NCBI GenBank assembly: GCA_964017235.1
Contig: OZ024935.1
Span: forward strand, 93,123,207-93,187,206
DNA: 64,000 bases
Direction of reading: 5' to 3'
Source of the DNA: Sabellastarte sp. h YS-2021
Taxonomy: Eukaryota; Annelida; Polychaeta; Sabellida; Sabellidae
The notes under the pieces were generated by a model. It searched no databases and had not been told where the DNA came from. It worked only from the letters and a program-made list of their open reading frames with translations. Positions 37,233 through 48,654 of this stretch are shown here, piece after piece. The position numbers were made by a program, and so were the translations under genes. How positions within the stretch are numbered: position 1 is the first letter of the stretch; every line of letters starts with the position of its first letter.

Positions 37233-37439
37233 TCCTTACACCCAGTTCACAAAGTTTTGTGCTTGCCTTTAGAGCTTCATATGAGCCAAAAACCTTTAAC
37301 TCTCCCAAGCTTAATTTTGGCTAGATGCGCTCTGTGTTTTAGTAGTTTCCATTCCACTTCATATATGTACAAAATAAGGATTCATATTTGGTAAGAGGTG
37401 ATCGTCACAACACACTGAGCATTTTCAACTTCTAGTAAA

Positions 37440-38600
37440 TTATTTACAGTCCTATTGGTGTACAAGTTTCTAGTGGTTATTATAGTGGTTATCCAAAATA
37501 CGTTGAACCTTTCCTTATACCTGGACATGGTGTGTATAAAACTTTTCAAAGTTAGGCCAATGGCTTGCTGCTTGAGGTCCCACACTTTGGATCAATTCAT
37601 ATATCTCAAAAGCAGTTTGGCCTCAGCTTTGCATTTGATTTCCCAAGGATATGGAATGATCTTGATGTACCTAATGATGTACACCCAAGTAAACATTTGA
37701 AATGTTTTTAAATGGCTTAAATGTAAAGCATTTTAAAAACTCTATCTTATGGTTTTCTAAACGTTTCCAAGTAAACGCTTACGCTGTAATGTTTAAAAAA
37801 TGTTTTATCAACATTCTCTACACAAACGTTTTTATAGAAAACGTTCACTAAACATTTATAACATAACTCAAGAAGCTAGGTTTGACTGGAAACATTCTTT
37901 AAACATTCATAAAATAGCTAAACAAATGAAGGTTATGCTGGAAATGTTTTTCAAACATTCATCATGAAATGGTTTAAAAACATTGTTGATCAAATATTTT
38001 AAAAACATTCTATTAAAAACGTTTTAAACCCATCTTTTCAGAATGCGAATAAAACCTTCACCTTCAAATACTAGTATGTCCAAACAAAAATCATGGTGAG
38101 CAATAATAGGGGATTTTAGAGGACTTTGCCAAAAGTTGCCCTACATGCATTCCCTAAAAGTAAGAATTGAATGGGGGCACAATTTTAAGCCATTATCTTA
38201 GCCAATTTTAGACATAAAAATAATATTTTCATTAGTGAGCAACCTTAAAAGGATATTGAATTTTAATATGTTACCACATTGTTATTCAGACATTAATATA
38301 TCCATTTGTAATGTTTTTCTATAATTTATCATTAATAAATTAGGTTTAATAAACAGTTTACATATAACGTTTTAAAACATTCTATTATAAATGGTTTTCG
38401 TACCCATCACTTTTAAACCTTTGTCAAATGTTTCTTATCAAACATTTGCAAAACTACAAAAAATATTTACTATGACTCGGCCAAATATCTCTCTTGATTC
38501 AGAAAGAAATTGAAAACCCGATTTCTGGCATTATGGCACTTAGAGTCTGTCAATGGATAGAGATCAAATGCTATTAACATACAACTAGAATTAAAATTAG
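37440..38600 (+). mobile_element. CR1/L2-like LINE 3' part, split by a MITE
   Basis: The left piece (to 37683) has LVYKF and, in another frame, KSSLASAL-type and WNDL-type blocks. The right piece (38474-38600) resumes with a degraded FRKKLKT and the 3' UTR (AGAGTCTGTCAATGGATAGA), with an ATTAGA tail. About 790 bp of unrelated DNA separates them. Confidence 0.65.
37684..38473. mobile_element. MITE rich in AAACATT/AAACGTT motifs
   Basis: The left end reads CCCAAGTAAACATTTG. The right end, reversed, reads CATAGTAAATATTT, an imperfect inverted repeat. The interior repeats AAACATT, AAACGTT and their complements many times. The left end matches that of the element at 55588-56122 (CCCAGTAAACAT), so they are probably one family. 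Confidence 0.6.
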
Positions 38601-39694
38601 AACTGCATGTTTTATCAACCCTGCCACGTCCTGTCGTGACCTGTTTAAACTCTACTCATTGGTGGAGTAAGGTTGAAGTGGAATGACTATATGGGATGGC
38701 TCGTTTGTAATCATACACAGGTACTACCAACATGCAAGGTATTTTTGTTGGAGTAATAAATACCAATTGGTGAAGTAAATATCAAAAATAGAGTTCTGAC
38801 TAAAGTTAAGCACACATTTACTTAAAAATATAAAACAAATTAACCGGGAAACATATCCTTAGTTAAGCTTTGGAAAATATAAAAAAAAAATACCCAGTCT
38901 GTACATCCTGGAAATGGGGTAACATAGTGCAGTAGGCCAGACACTGACTCTGTCCTCCTTTCAGTGCTAAACCCCCTTCTTATCGCATGCCTGGGGAAAA
39001 CCCAAAGCAGAATATAAATAAAAGACTTTTATTGTTATTTTACTTATTTTAGTGTAGAAATGGATTAAAATATATTAAATAATGATATGAACTTCAATAG
39101 GTAGCTAGAAACGTTATTATCTGTGTCTATTAATGTTGTTTGTTTACTATTTATATTTGCTTTCGGTTTTACTGTCCCGTTCGGATGACTGTTACCGGGT
39201 GTAATAGGTTGTAGGAACAAATAAACAATATTTACTGAGTGGCATATATTTCTAAATTCTGTGTTATATTTATTTGTATTATTTGTAGGCTGACATGTAT
39301 CTTTCAAATTAAATTTAATTTTAAGGTTTTTTTGTGAGAAACTTTGAAAATATAAGTCATACGGGATTATTTTAGATTATTTATTATCCACCATTTTGTT
39401 TCAATGACAAGGACTAGAAATTTGGCTTTAATCAAGGAATGTCAATACCCATAGGTAAAACACCTGCATTTAATTACCAGTAAATAAACAAAAAAAATTG
39501 TATCTTTAGATTTGTTCACAATTTCCCTATAGATTCAAATTGGCCAGAATAGGCATACTCTGTCAAGACACTTGTCTTATGTACATAACATAGTTAATGA
39601 ACTATATATGAAAAAGCAGCACTTGTTTAGACATTCATAAAATTTATTAACCTTGCCCCACCTGTTCGTCTGTTTGTTTGTCGATGTACACAAA
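38601..39694. other. No recognisable gene
   Basis: AT-rich anonymous DNA. I see no domain or repeat that I can support. Confidence 0.35.
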
Positions 39695-40693
39695 AGCCTC
39701 TCTTACATCCTATCCTAGGTGCACGTATGTCCTGGTTACAGAGAAAAATCGCCTAATTTGCAAGGGACACTTAAGCCACACGTGAGATTTTATAAAGCCT
39801 CTCTTACATCCCGTCGTACGTGTATAGACACGTAAGTGTGCTGCAAATATTGTTGAAAAATATGAACGCAGCCTGGTAGTGGGGTATCAGAGATTTGCAC
39901 TTGCAAACAATGTGTATTCTCCAAACAAAAGAACAAATTGTGACTAGCTACATGTCATACAGTGGGTTTAGATACATGCAAGGTACACTTGAGTGTATCT
40001 TACAGTATGTCTAAATAATATAAATAATTGGGGAGAACCTACAACACTTGCAAGGAGAATGCATGTGTGCAAGTCTCTTGTAAGTTACCCTTGAGGCATG
40101 GATGCGTTTCTAGATATCTTGCGTGCACGCAGGGAAAATGTGCATGCCAATTTTCATTGCAGGGCCTGTGCGACCTTGATATTTTGTTCTAAAATCGTAA
40201 GTGTGCCTTGAGGGTCCCTTGCAAATCAGGCGATTTTTCTCTGTAACCAGGATGTACATGCACGTACAATGGGATGTAAGAGAGGCTTAACAGATTATCA
40301 AGGTCACAGACTTGGCATGCACATTATTCTCTGAGTGCTCGCAGGATGGCTAAAAATGCATCCATAACTCAAAGGTAACTTAAGAGAGACTTAGGCACGT
40401 GCATTCTCCTTACTAGTGTTGTAGGTTATCTCCATTTACTTACATTGTTTGCACGTGTTGTAAGATACAATCATGTGTACCTTGCATGTACATAAACCCA
40501 ATGTGCGGCCTGTAGCTAGTCGCACTCTGTTCTTTGATGTTCTAGTAATGACCCTCTTGTTGGGAAATTAGATCCTGTTTGCACGTGCAAATCTCTGCTA
40601 CGTACCCACTACCAGGTCACATTCATATTTCTTCAACAATATTTCCAGCACTCTTACTTGTGTATACACATACGATGGGATGTAAGAGAAGCT
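39695..40693 (-). mobile_element. Outer MITE copy, split by an inverted copy of itself
   Basis: The two pieces are 39695-39795 and 40288-40693. The ends read AGCCTCTCTTACATCC and its complement (right end AAGCT, one change). TAA follows on the right (40694-40696) and AAA precedes on the left. Removing the inner element joins GATTTTATAA to CAGATTATCAAGGTC, which matches the inner copy read in reverse. Confidence 0.8.
39796..40287 (+). mobile_element. Inner MITE copy, 492 bp, with TAA target duplication
   Basis: The ends are inverted repeats of about 28 bp beginning AGCCTCTCTTACATCC. TAA is duplicated at 39793-39795 and 40288-40290, so this is a PIF/Harbinger-type insertion. The interior is rich in GCACGT words and has no ORF. 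Its first 390 bp are the inverse of 40291-40693. Confidence 0.85.
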
Positions 40694-40696
40694 TAA

Positions 40697-41425
40697 AGTT
40701 CATTGCAACAACATTGTAGGACAAACAATATTCACATTCAAATAAATGAAATAGCTGCTTTTGACAGCAAGATAAAAGTGGCATATTGACCCTTTATAGT
40801 ATAAAAGTTAAAATATTAATATTGTGTATAAAGTTTACTGACTGGATTGTAAAATTTAAACATGTGGTATAGTATGCTACTATTGCATGCAAATTGTCAA
40901 TAAAACATTACAGTATCTCACAATATTAAAAGCTTAAACTTCTTTTCTTTATTCTTTACATGAAAACAAACCGTAAAAATCGATAAATTTCATTAGCAAC
41001 TGCCACTTTTTGAATCTTTGTTCATTGAAACATACAGATAACTGATGTCACATCTTCACTGTAAGAATTTCTTTATTTCTCCAGCTGGTTTTTGACTGTA
41101 CACCTTTCAAAAAGAAAACCTGCTATAGTGACTTGAAACAGATGGTTTAAATTCATTTAGAATGACGCCTGATTAAAACTCAAAAGGGAATTTACTATGA
41201 TAACACCATATATATCACTTTTCAGTAAAAGAGACTAATTTAACTATTTATTCCTCCCCAAAAAGAGATAAAACGGCGATTTAAAGAACAATAAAACTGT
41301 CAAGAATTAATGTAACAACAGAAAAAAATCGACAGTATTTGGCTGATATGGAAAAATCTGCTGCTGATAAATATTCAAACTCATGCAGAGGCATCATATC
41401 TAAGTATGCCTAAACTTTGCCTTAT
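40697..41425. other. No recognisable gene
   Basis: AT-rich anonymous DNA between the nested MITEs and the Ngaro-like fragment. Confidence 0.35.
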
Positions 41426-41454
41426 TTATATATTCATAGTAATGCCTGGAATCT

Positions 41455-41664
41455 GTGTCAAAAATTCTCAACATTTCGCCTCCTTTGACATTCCATGCCT
41501 TTAGAAGAGCTGGAGCCTCCTGGGTCTTTCAGAATGGAGTTCCATTGGAATTTATTAAAAAACATGGCACGTGGAAGTCTGACGCTATACACACTTATCT
41601 CGCATCCAATCCATCATTCTCCTCCCCTGTCTCACTAGCATTCACTACTGCACTCTACACCTAG
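41455..41664 (+). pseudogene. Tyrosine recombinase C-terminus
   Basis: The peptide PLTFHAFRRAGASWVF (HxxR box) is followed by GVPLEFIKKHGTWKSDAIHTYL. This resembles the final catalytic block of Ngaro/DIRS recombinases: His/Gly-Thr-Trp, then Tyr in HTYL as the likely nucleophile. It keeps the block that the 11.5-kb copy has lost, but everything upstream of the HxxR region is absent, so it is a 5'-truncated fragment. Confidence 0.75.
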
Positions 41665-41680
41665 ATCCTACTGGGTGCTT

Positions 41681-42064
41681 GGTGCTTTCCATCAGTATAT
41701 AGATCTCATATCAACTAGTAACCATATTTCTTCACACAACCTTCTATCAAGTTAACTCCATGGTTTACCATCTTGTGACCTTCCCTTCCTCCGCCTCTTC
41801 TAGGTCACGTATATACCCATACACTGAGTATCCACTGGTTGCAGGGTCTTGCTTACATTGGACTATTAACCCAATATTGGGGCGCTTAACATTTACATTC
41901 GGATTGACCTTCATTTCCAAGGTCAAGGAAATTGCTTAACTATGTCTTAAAAAATATTACAAATGTAAATAATATACATGTGCATAACAAAAAGATTGGT
42001 AGATTGAATAGATATTTAAACTCATGCTGTCTTTTACTTATTGTTTGGTTCCCTGGGCACTGTT
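41681..42064 (+). repeat. Ngaro-like repeat B1
   Basis: From GGTGCTTTCCATCAGTATAT to CCTGGGCACTGTT. It is about 90 percent alike to 43054-43607 by eye, minus an internal block of about 190 bp that holds most of the AGGTCA palindromes. Confidence 0.75.
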
Positions 42065-42108
42065 CGCGTCGGCATTATGGTGCCGGGTAGGTCAGTGCTG
42101 GGGGAACC
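42047..42108. other. Inverted repeat spanning the B1/A2 junction
   Basis: Arms GGTTCCCTGGGCACTG (42047-42062) and CAGTGCTGGGGGAACC (42093-42108) pair at 13 of 16 positions. A smaller CGGCA/TGCCG stem lies in the loop. The junction between B1 and A2 (42064/42065) lies inside the structure. This is a candidate recombination site for the tyrosine recombinase. Confidence 0.5.
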
Positions 42109-43053
42109 TATTATCGATCACAGTTTAGTTGTAACCAGCTGGGTTTGTCTTCTGACTTTTGATTGGCCAATACTCGTCCTCCCTGAATTATGACCTTCCA
42201 TCTTCCATTTCAAATCTGGAGGGCAGAGAGGTGACATTGAAAATTCCCACCCTTAAAGTAACCCTTCCCACATATTCATCTTATCTTAATGTAAGATACT
42301 GACCGCCGCCCAAGTTCCATCAGAGACATAATAAATTGTGTGTACCTGCCTATGTCTACTGAATTTTGACATCCAAGCATGGGAAGCCACATACAGGCAG
42401 CGTTCCTGTGCTCAGTTATGTAAAAGTGATACCAATTAGCTACACTCTCATTCACGATTGCATTCTGTGAAATCGACAGCAAGCCAGCTCTGATGGACTC
42501 GCAATGGTGCTGAAGCCAGATTATAATTATACAAATTAATGGTGCGGAAGCCAGAACGATATTTCTGTAAAATATAAATTTTAAATATTTTAGTAAATGC
42601 CAATGCTGCCAGCCTTTTTTATTATAATCCAGATTTGATAATACCACAAGCTATACCACTGTTATATGATATATATACTATTATGACATTTTATTAATCA
42701 TTTTATATGTTGCTATTATTATTTTATGTTTTTTACTACCTTGTCTTAACTGTGATATTCAATCTACTGCACATAGGGCTGGGTGGTTCCATCAGCCATT
42801 TTATGTGATTCATGAGCTGCTAATGTTATTAAGGGGCCGTATTATTCGGTCAACCAGTGTATAGAATGAGCTAGACAGGTCACATGAACCATCTACCCTC
42901 TGACCTTGCCAGTGTATGAAATACATAAGTTCAAAATCAAAATGCCAAAGGGACTCATCATCCCTTGATCTATCCATTCTTTACTTCACCTCCAAAATTT
43001 TATCACTTCATCTTTTACTTTTCCACAGTGTTTCCCCTTAATACATCTCCTCT

Positions 43054-43607
43054 GGTGCTTTCCATCAATATATAGATCTCATATCAACTGGTAACCATAT
43101 TACCTCACACAACCTTCTATCAAGTTAACTCCATGGTTTACCATCTTGTGACCTTCTCTTCCTCCGCCTCTTCTAGGTCACGTATATACCCATACACTGA
43201 GTATCCACTGGTTGCAGGATCTTGCTTACATTGGACTATTAACCCAATATTGGGGGGGCTTAAAATTTACATTCGGATTGAACTTCATTTCCAAGGTCAA
43301 GGAAATTGCTTGACCTTTATGTGACCTCTGCTTCAAGGTCACACCTATAACAATTGTGGGGTCACTTTTGGTCAAGGTCGAGGAAATTCCTTGACCTTGA
43401 CCCACTATGAATTTGACCTTCATTGTGAGGTTTCTCAAAGCCCCTCCAACCAGTGGCTTCAGCAAGTTCAGTTAAAACTAACTATGTGTTAAAAAAATAT
43501 TACAAATGTAAATAATGTACATGTGCATAACAAAAAGATTGGTAGATTGAATAGATATTTAAACCCATGCTGTCTTTTACTTATTGTTTGGTTCCCTGGG
43601 CACTGTT
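43054..43607 (+). repeat. Ngaro-like repeat B2 with AGGTCA palindromes
   Basis: Second copy of the repeat. It contains CCAAGGTCAAGGAAATT with its inverse CTTGACCTT, and a 27-bp near-palindrome with half CAAGGTCGAGGAA around 43372-43399. Further TGACCT words follow. Confidence 0.75.
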
Positions 43608-44183
43608 ATATATTCATAGTAATGCCTGAACCTCTTTTTGTTCTTGTTTGTATTTCCAGTTTAATCATCTGTAATTACATATGCATGTTTTTCTTAATTT
43701 TCTTGTTTACCAATATTAACATTATCTCAAATTAAAGTTTATATCAAATGTTTGTAACCAGTGTTTTTTTGTAGCCAGTGTCTGCAAACAAACAAAAGTA
43801 ATAAAAAACACTTTGATATATTATCATTTTTATCTTGGTGTAAAGTTTTCTCCTGTGCTATTTAGTCCTTAGTTTGTATATATACTTAGAGATAAATATA
43901 TAAAATAGAAAAACAAATTCATGCAGAAAGCTGGACCGCCTGCATGAAATCATGTTTGTTAGTGTTGTTCTGGATGGCATTTGGCTATCTTGTCGATATA
44001 TCACAAGGATTGGTGCTTAAGGATGTTTCTCACACTGACAAAAATGTAATTTTTTTATATCATGTTTCACTAGAAAGTTTCAGACTGACTGGTTTTCCTG
44101 GCCTGACTTTGATGAGAAAGAAAAAAGAAAGAAGTGTAAGAAATATGGTTTAAATTAGCTATATAATACATGGTTTGTTTTAT

Positions 44184-45449
44184 CTAATCTAATCTAATCT
44201 AATGTGGACTTTTATAGCGCTTAATCTCCATCACTGATGGACTCTAAGGCGCATCTAAACATAAAGCAAGGCAGTTATCATTAATCAAGGGACATAGCCA
44301 GGTCGTACCAAGGAGACACAGATGTGACGGGAGAGGCTATGGTGGGTAGGCTTTTGCAAACAGGTAAGTTTTAAGCTTCTTTCTAAAAGAGGCAACTGAT
44401 GTTGCACTGCGAACATCTTGAGGGAGGTCATTCCAGATCTTAGTAGCATCAAAGGCAAAACTATGGCCAAAATGTTTGGCTGACTTAAAGACTGATGAAT
44501 GGAAAGGAGGAACTGTAAGGTATTGACGATCTGGGTGACTATACCTAGTACTATAGGGACAACTACTAAAAGACAAGAATGGTTCGAAGTAAGAAGGAGA
44601 ACCACTATGCAAAAATTTATACACAAGTGTTGCGGTTTTGAAAATACGATACTTAACAGGCAACCAGTGGAGTTTCTGTAGAATGGGTGTAACATGAGCA
44701 TACTTTCTATGATTTGTAACAATACGAGCAAGGGTGTTCTGAATACTTTGCAATTTGTGCTGATTGAAACCGGACAAACCTCTGAACAGAGAGTTACAAT
44801 AGTCCAGACGACTACTAACCAAGGCATTTGCAGCAAGGACTGCCACTTCAGAAGTGAGATACTTTCTAATTCTACGGAGGTCACACATCTGAAGGAAGCA
44901 CCCTTTGCAAGTCCTCTTGATATGCTCAGAGAATGAAAAGTCTGCATCAAAGCACACACCTAGATTTCTGACAGAAACAACCGAATGAAGAAGGCTACCA
45001 AGAATGCTAACAGGAAAGTGAGAGAAAATCTTCTGACGTTGAGCCTTGGAACCAAAGACAATAAACTCAGTTTTTTCAGGGTTGAGCTTCAATTTACTGA
45101 GAGACATCCACTCTTGAACATCACGAAGGCAGGCATTTAGCTTGGCGAGAGCCGAAGAAGCATCGTTGTGGGAGAGATGGATGTATAACTGAGTGTCATC
45201 CGCATAAAAATGGAATTTAATATGCGGGTGGAGGCGAATAATTTTACTGATTGGTGTTGTATAGAGTGAAAACAGTAACGGACCCAGAACAGATCCATAG
45301 ATGAGATTGCTTAATTCAGATAGTTTGGAGCCTATCTTAATGGCCTGGCAACGATTTCTTAAGTAGGAAGCAAACCACCTTAGAGCTGTTCCACCAAGAC
45401 CAAACCAGGATTTAAGGTAACCAAGGAGAATATTATGGTCTATAGTGTT
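44184..45449 (-). mobile_element. CR1/L2-like LINE copy 3, 5'-truncated, young
   Basis: The 3' end has GGAGATTAAGCGCTATAAAAG and a clean ATTAG microsatellite (44184-44204). It is truncated at 45449 inside the RT (TIDHNILLGYLKSWF). The sequence is close to copy 2. Confidence 0.85.
44337..45449 (-). pseudogene. LINE reverse transcriptase C-terminal half, open frame
   Basis: The frame is open from the truncation point to the TAG at 44337-44339, about 370 codons. It carries FYADDTQLYIHLS (intact catalytic Asp pair), KLKLNPEKTEFIVFGS, RLDYCNSLFRG, LHWLPV and FRKKLKTYLFAKAYPP. An in-frame 12-bp loss turns GVPQGSVLGP into GSVLGP, removing the conserved VPQG loop, so the donor copy was probably also inactive or the loss is local. 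Confidence 0.8.
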
Positions 45450-45548
45450 TCATTTATTTGATTTTAAGGCTGCTTTAAATATGTTGCATTAAGTTATTTT
45501 ACAGATGCTTGAAACATATTATATAAAGGTTATACACCAAAGATACTT

Positions 45549-45705
45549 TTAAGGGTATAAGAAACCAATACATACTAGTTAGTCACTTGACAGTGCATCG
45601 GAAAGCAACTTCCAACTTTTTAGCATACGGTTGGGTTGGGGGTTCAAACCACCGACCTCAGAGTTTGGAGGCGAGAGTGTTGCCCACTCCATCACAGAGC
45701 CCACA
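45549..45705 (-). repeat. tRNA-Gly-derived SINE, diverged
   Basis: The reverse complement has GGCTCTGTGATGGAGTGGGC at the A box, GGTTTGAACCCCC at the B box and AAAGTTGGAAGTTGC in the body. The 3' end is eroded. Confidence 0.65.
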
Positions 45706-46505
45706 AGAAATAAATAACACCTTAATAATTGAAGTTTTAATATTCAAGGGTGTCCAGCTATATATGACAACCTGTTTTGCATTTGTTCTTTAAATATGAG
45801 TTTATTTTACTTACTAGTCAAGCCAAATGTTATACATCAAACAATAGGCATCCATGAAAAAATAAATCAGTCATGAAGTATACCAAAATAGTACTCGTGG
45901 TACATACTGGTATTAGTGACCTTGAGCAAGGCTACTTGTACCCCAACGTGTACTTCTAAACTACAAGTACAGGTACAAGTTGAGGTATATTTAACAAATA
46001 TCTTGAGCAGATTTCATCACACTGGTAATGTTTATGTAATTGGATAGAGATGTCATATCATTCAATGTGTCATAGATGCCCTTAAGTATATATATATAAA
46101 TATATATCATATAAGCAACACATATTTCTACAGATTTAAACAAAAATACTTATAATTTCATGCCAATAAAATATGATGTACAAAAAGTAGACTTGGACCA
46201 GACTAAGTTGCACTGAACTGTACATACCGCATGGCTTGTCTCTTACCTCTGTATGTGTATATCCCTTGTCAAATTACAGTAAAAGGAGAAAAATGTAGAA
46301 TCAATCAGATCCTTTCAGTTTTTGGATTTTCCACATATTTTACAAACAGAAATAAAAGTGTTAATGAAAACAACTATGAAAATTATTCAGTTTACCTTTC
46401 ACTAAAACAGTAAGGTGTTATTTAACATGTGCGTGTATTGTAATCAAAGCAGAATTAACAGGCTTTTAACAAATGTGCTTAGAACATTTTAACAGAGGAA
46501 ATTCA
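45706..46505. other. No recognisable gene; AT microsatellite
   Basis: Anonymous AT-rich DNA with an AT run at 46088-46107. Confidence 0.4.
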
Positions 46506-46958
46506 TATATGCCTCTGTTCCACCAAAGGACTAAGGCCCAATCCTGTCAGTGACCAGTAATCGTGGACAGTCGGTGAAGAAAATGGTAAAATGGGTGGGA
46601 ATACTGAATCAGCATCAAAGCCTGGGATTAAGTACAGATCGGCCTCAGGAAGCCTGAGGAGGCTCCAGGCGGCCCCAGACAGTCCCCGACTGGTCTGCGA
46701 CTAAGAACCGATTAAGCCAGTTTTCTGGTCGGTTTCAACCACGATCCTGTCATACACATACCGACTAAGCCCCGACTAACCCCCAATTAAGTCCCGGCGC
46801 CCTCAGGCCTCCTCAGTCTTCCCCAGACCACGATTGCCGATTCTTGTTTTGCAAAATAACTGGATTTTCTGGGTATATATATAAATTCCACTATCTAATT
46901 ATCATTACTTTTATGGGAACAACTTAGGGCTTTTTTAGTTTTTATTCAGTTACAAGTA

Positions 46959-47989
46959 ATGATGTATTTCCTATTTCTACATCGACCACAGCAACCACCA
47001 CAAGCAGCACCACCACCACCACCAACACCAGCCATACAGAGACCTAGAAGAAAGCACAACATGTGGGTTAGGTCATGGCTACTGCAGAGAGAGGAGAGGG
47101 GGCCTACCAGAACATTATGGCAGAACTGTATGCCACAGACATTCCAGGATTCACCAACTACATGAGGATGACCCCAGAATTCTTTGAAATGATAAAGACC
47201 AGACTGGAACCATGTCTAGCCAGGCAGGCCACCAACTACAGAGCTCCAATCAGTGTTGGGGAGAAGTTAGCCCTCACCATCAGATATCTGGCCACTGGAG
47301 AGTCATGCACATCATTATCATGTCAGTTCAGGGTTGGCAGATCCACCCTTTCCAAGTTTCTACCAGAGGTCTGCAGGGTCATCCATGATGAGTTCACCAG
47401 AGAGTACCTCAGATGTCCTACTACTCCAGGTGAGTGGAAAGAACTGGAAATGGAATTCGGGATCAGGTTGAATGTTCCACATGCCCTGGGAGCCCTTGAT
47501 GGAAAGCATGTGGCCCTGACGAAACCCAATAACTCTGGAGCCCTGTACCACAACTACAAGGGGTTCTTTTCCATAGTAATGTTGGCCTTGGTAGATGGGC
47601 AGTACAAATTCAGATGGGTGGATGCTGGTACAGCTAGATCTTGCTCAGATGCCCAGATATTTAATGCCTGTCAGCTGAAGAGGAGGATTGAGGATGGCAG
47701 GATAGGCTTCCCTGACCCAGCTCCTATAACCCAGGGTAGTACAGATGTCAGGGACGTGGTCATGACCTGTGTGGTTCTGCAGAAGATCCAGTATCAAGGT
47801 CAACATGGTGGTCAAGAGCCTGGAGATGATGAAGATGATGATGTGCCTGGTGATTGTCGACTGATTGGTGGTGCTGCTGGTGGTGGTCCAGACAGAAAGC
47901 CTACTAGAGAAGCCAAAAGACAGAGGGATTACCTCAAGGACTACTCCAATAATGAGGGAGTAGTGGCCTGCCAAGATGGCAGAATATAA
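46959..47989 (+). pseudogene. Harbinger transposase, frameshifted and lacking the catalytic Glu block
   Basis: An N-terminal reading (from 46959) has a Pro-rich start, then RRKHNMWVRSWLLQREERG. It shifts frame in the GAGAGGAGAGGGGG tract (about 47085-47098) to AYQNIMAELYATDIPGF. Numbering from the ATG at 47075: helix-turn-helix LSCQFRVGRSTLSKFLPEV (81-99), LDGKHVALTKP (first Asp, 142), WVDAGTARSCSDAQIFN (second Asp, 183), IEDGRIGFPDPAP (205-217). The frame then jumps from PITQG to DVRDVVMTCVVLQ. The region with ENSFG...RFRVLL, present in the 9.6-kb relative, is missing, so the DDE triad lacks its Glu. The remaining tail ends DYSNNEGVVACQDGRI, the normal terminus. Expected to be catalytically dead, though DNA binding may survive. 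Confidence 0.8.
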
Positions 47990-48086
47990 CTCCTGCTGCA
48001 GTAACCAGTCCTTTTCAGCACTACCAAATATTCCAAAAACAATTAATCAGCTATGCTTGTTCAAAATAACCCAAACATTACCAAAC

Positions 48087-48338
48087 ATAAGTCACGCCAC
48101 CAACAAACAGACAAACCCCAAGGCCAACATAATTCACCCACCCAACAAACAGACAAACCCAATGCCCGGCATAAGTCACGCCACCAACAAACAGACAAAC
48201 CCCATGGCCAACATAATTCACCCACCCAACAAACAGACAAACCCAATGCCCGACATAAGTCACGCCACCAACAAACAGACAAACCCCATGGCCAACATAA
48301 TTCACCCACCCAACAAACAGACAGAAATAAATGCCAGT
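48087..48338 (+). repeat. Minisatellite, 42-bp unit, six copies, alternating pair
   Basis: Units start ATAAGTCACGCCACCAACAA or ATAATTCACCCACCCAACAA and alternate, giving an 84-bp higher-order period. All contain AACAAACAGACAAACCC. Decayed copies continue to about 48410. Since 42 is a multiple of 3, several frames stay open. These are not taken as genes. Confidence 0.9.
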
Positions 48339-48654
48339 CACCGAACTAACAAACTGACAAACCCAGTGCTAAACATAAGTATCAAAAGAAACACACAAAG
48401 CCAAACATAACTTCCTATAGGTCACCAGGCTTGTGGTGTGTTGTGTGATTTCTGTATGATTGCATTTTGGTACTAAATGGAATAAATATGGCATATATTT
48501 TGAAAGCTACATCCTAATTTTACTTACATTTGTTTTCTGGGGGAAAAATATTTGAAACAGAAATGTTTTCCTGGAAATCTTAAAATTAAAATCTTTTACT
48601 CCACTTCACAAATATTTAGGAAATATAACCACCAAACTGTTTTTCTTTACAATG

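Larger units (their letters stand above)
41449..43607 (+). mobile_element. 3' part of a Ngaro-like element with split direct repeats (copy C)
   Basis: Order: recombinase C-terminus (41455-41664), repeat B1 (41681-42064), unique A2-like segment (42065-43053), repeat B2 (43054-43607). ORF, B1, A2, B2 is the 3' organisation described for Ngaro elements. B1 lacks about 190 bp present in B2. A 23-bp direct repeat (41426-41448 and 43606-43628, TTATATATTCATAG...) brackets the fragment. Confidence 0.65.

Noticed and set aside
39695..40693. Interleaved (pseudoknot-like) inverted repeats as a new structure
   Set aside because: A simpler reading fits every junction: one MITE inserted in reverse into another, with TAA duplication.
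47976..48410. Long ORFs on both strands over the 42-bp array (NKQTNP repeats)
   Set aside because: The unit length is a multiple of 3, so open frames persist in several readings. No gene context.
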